Source: Lactobacillus sp. UBA5815 (GTDB taxonomy: Bacteria; Bacillota; Bacilli; Lactobacillales; Lactobacillaceae). From it: a stretch of 12,578 nt of DNA. This document shows positions 12,519 through 12,578 of this stretch, piece by piece; the stretch's first letter is position 1; every line of letters starts with the position of its first letter. The notes under the pieces are model-generated. The model made no database searches and was not told where the DNA came from. It saw only the letters and a program-made list of their open reading frames with translations. Where the stretch lies: the NCBI GenBank assembly GCA_002417825.1, contig DICX01000006.1, forward strand, positions 3,442-16,019, written 5' to 3'. Made by a program: the position numbers and the translations under genes.

Positions 12519-12578
12519 ATGAAAGTATCATTTAAAGAAGATGGTTTAACATTGGACCAATCAAGGCTACTTTCATTG
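12519..12578 (+). CDS. Possible start of a gene, cut by the right edge
   Basis: From the ATG at 12519 the frame stays open for 20 codons to the window end (MKVSFKEDGLTLDQSRLLSL). An overlapping ATG at 12515 stops after six codons. The ribosome site is poor (AAAAAG, 12505-12510). Too short to classify. Confidence 0.3.
   Translation, partial: MKVSFKEDGLTLDQSRLLSL

Overview
The window looks like a chromosomal segment of a low-GC Gram-positive bacterium, most likely a member of the Lactobacillaceae. The evidence is strong AGGAGG-type ribosome binding sites, A+T-rich intergenic DNA, a methionine T-box leader in front of a metQ-metN-metI operon, lactose/cellobiose-type PTS genes, and tRNA genes without an encoded CCA. 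The species cannot be told from the sequence alone.

Left part (1-4080): a divergent carbohydrate locus. On the minus strand are a PTS IIB protein and a PTS IIC permease of the lactose/cellobiose family; the IIC gene runs off the left edge. On the plus strand are a BadF/NAGK-type sugar kinase and a MupG-type (DUF871, GH170) 6-phospho-glycosidase. The four genes suggest one route: PTS uptake and 6-phosphorylation of an amino-sugar disaccharide, hydrolysis inside the cell, and phosphorylation of the freed sugar. Two TGG-N6-CCA palindromes lie between the divergent genes and resemble operators of GntR/HutC regulators of the NagR/YvoA type.

Middle part (4198-8160): a stand-alone protein with an ArdC-like N-terminal domain and an HEXXH zinc-peptidase domain, then the minus-strand metQ-metN-metI methionine ABC importer. 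Its genes overlap, it has its own terminator, and a Met-specific T-box riboswitch (AUG specifier, UGGU acceptor bulge, 12-bp terminator) precedes it.

Right part (8290-12578): a plus-strand operon of mscL, a NUDIX hydrolase and an ASCH-domain protein, then tRNA-Ser(CGA) with its own promoter and terminator. Next comes a MerR regulator with a carboxymuconolactone-decarboxylase-like gene behind a textbook 19-bp-spacer MerR promoter. The end holds two convergent unknown membrane or exported proteins and the possible start of another gene at the right edge. No CRISPR array, intact insertion sequence or prophage was seen. The most original content is the divergent PTS/kinase/MupG locus with its paired operators; the ArdC-zincin orphan and the ASCH/NUDIX coupling are secondary points of interest.
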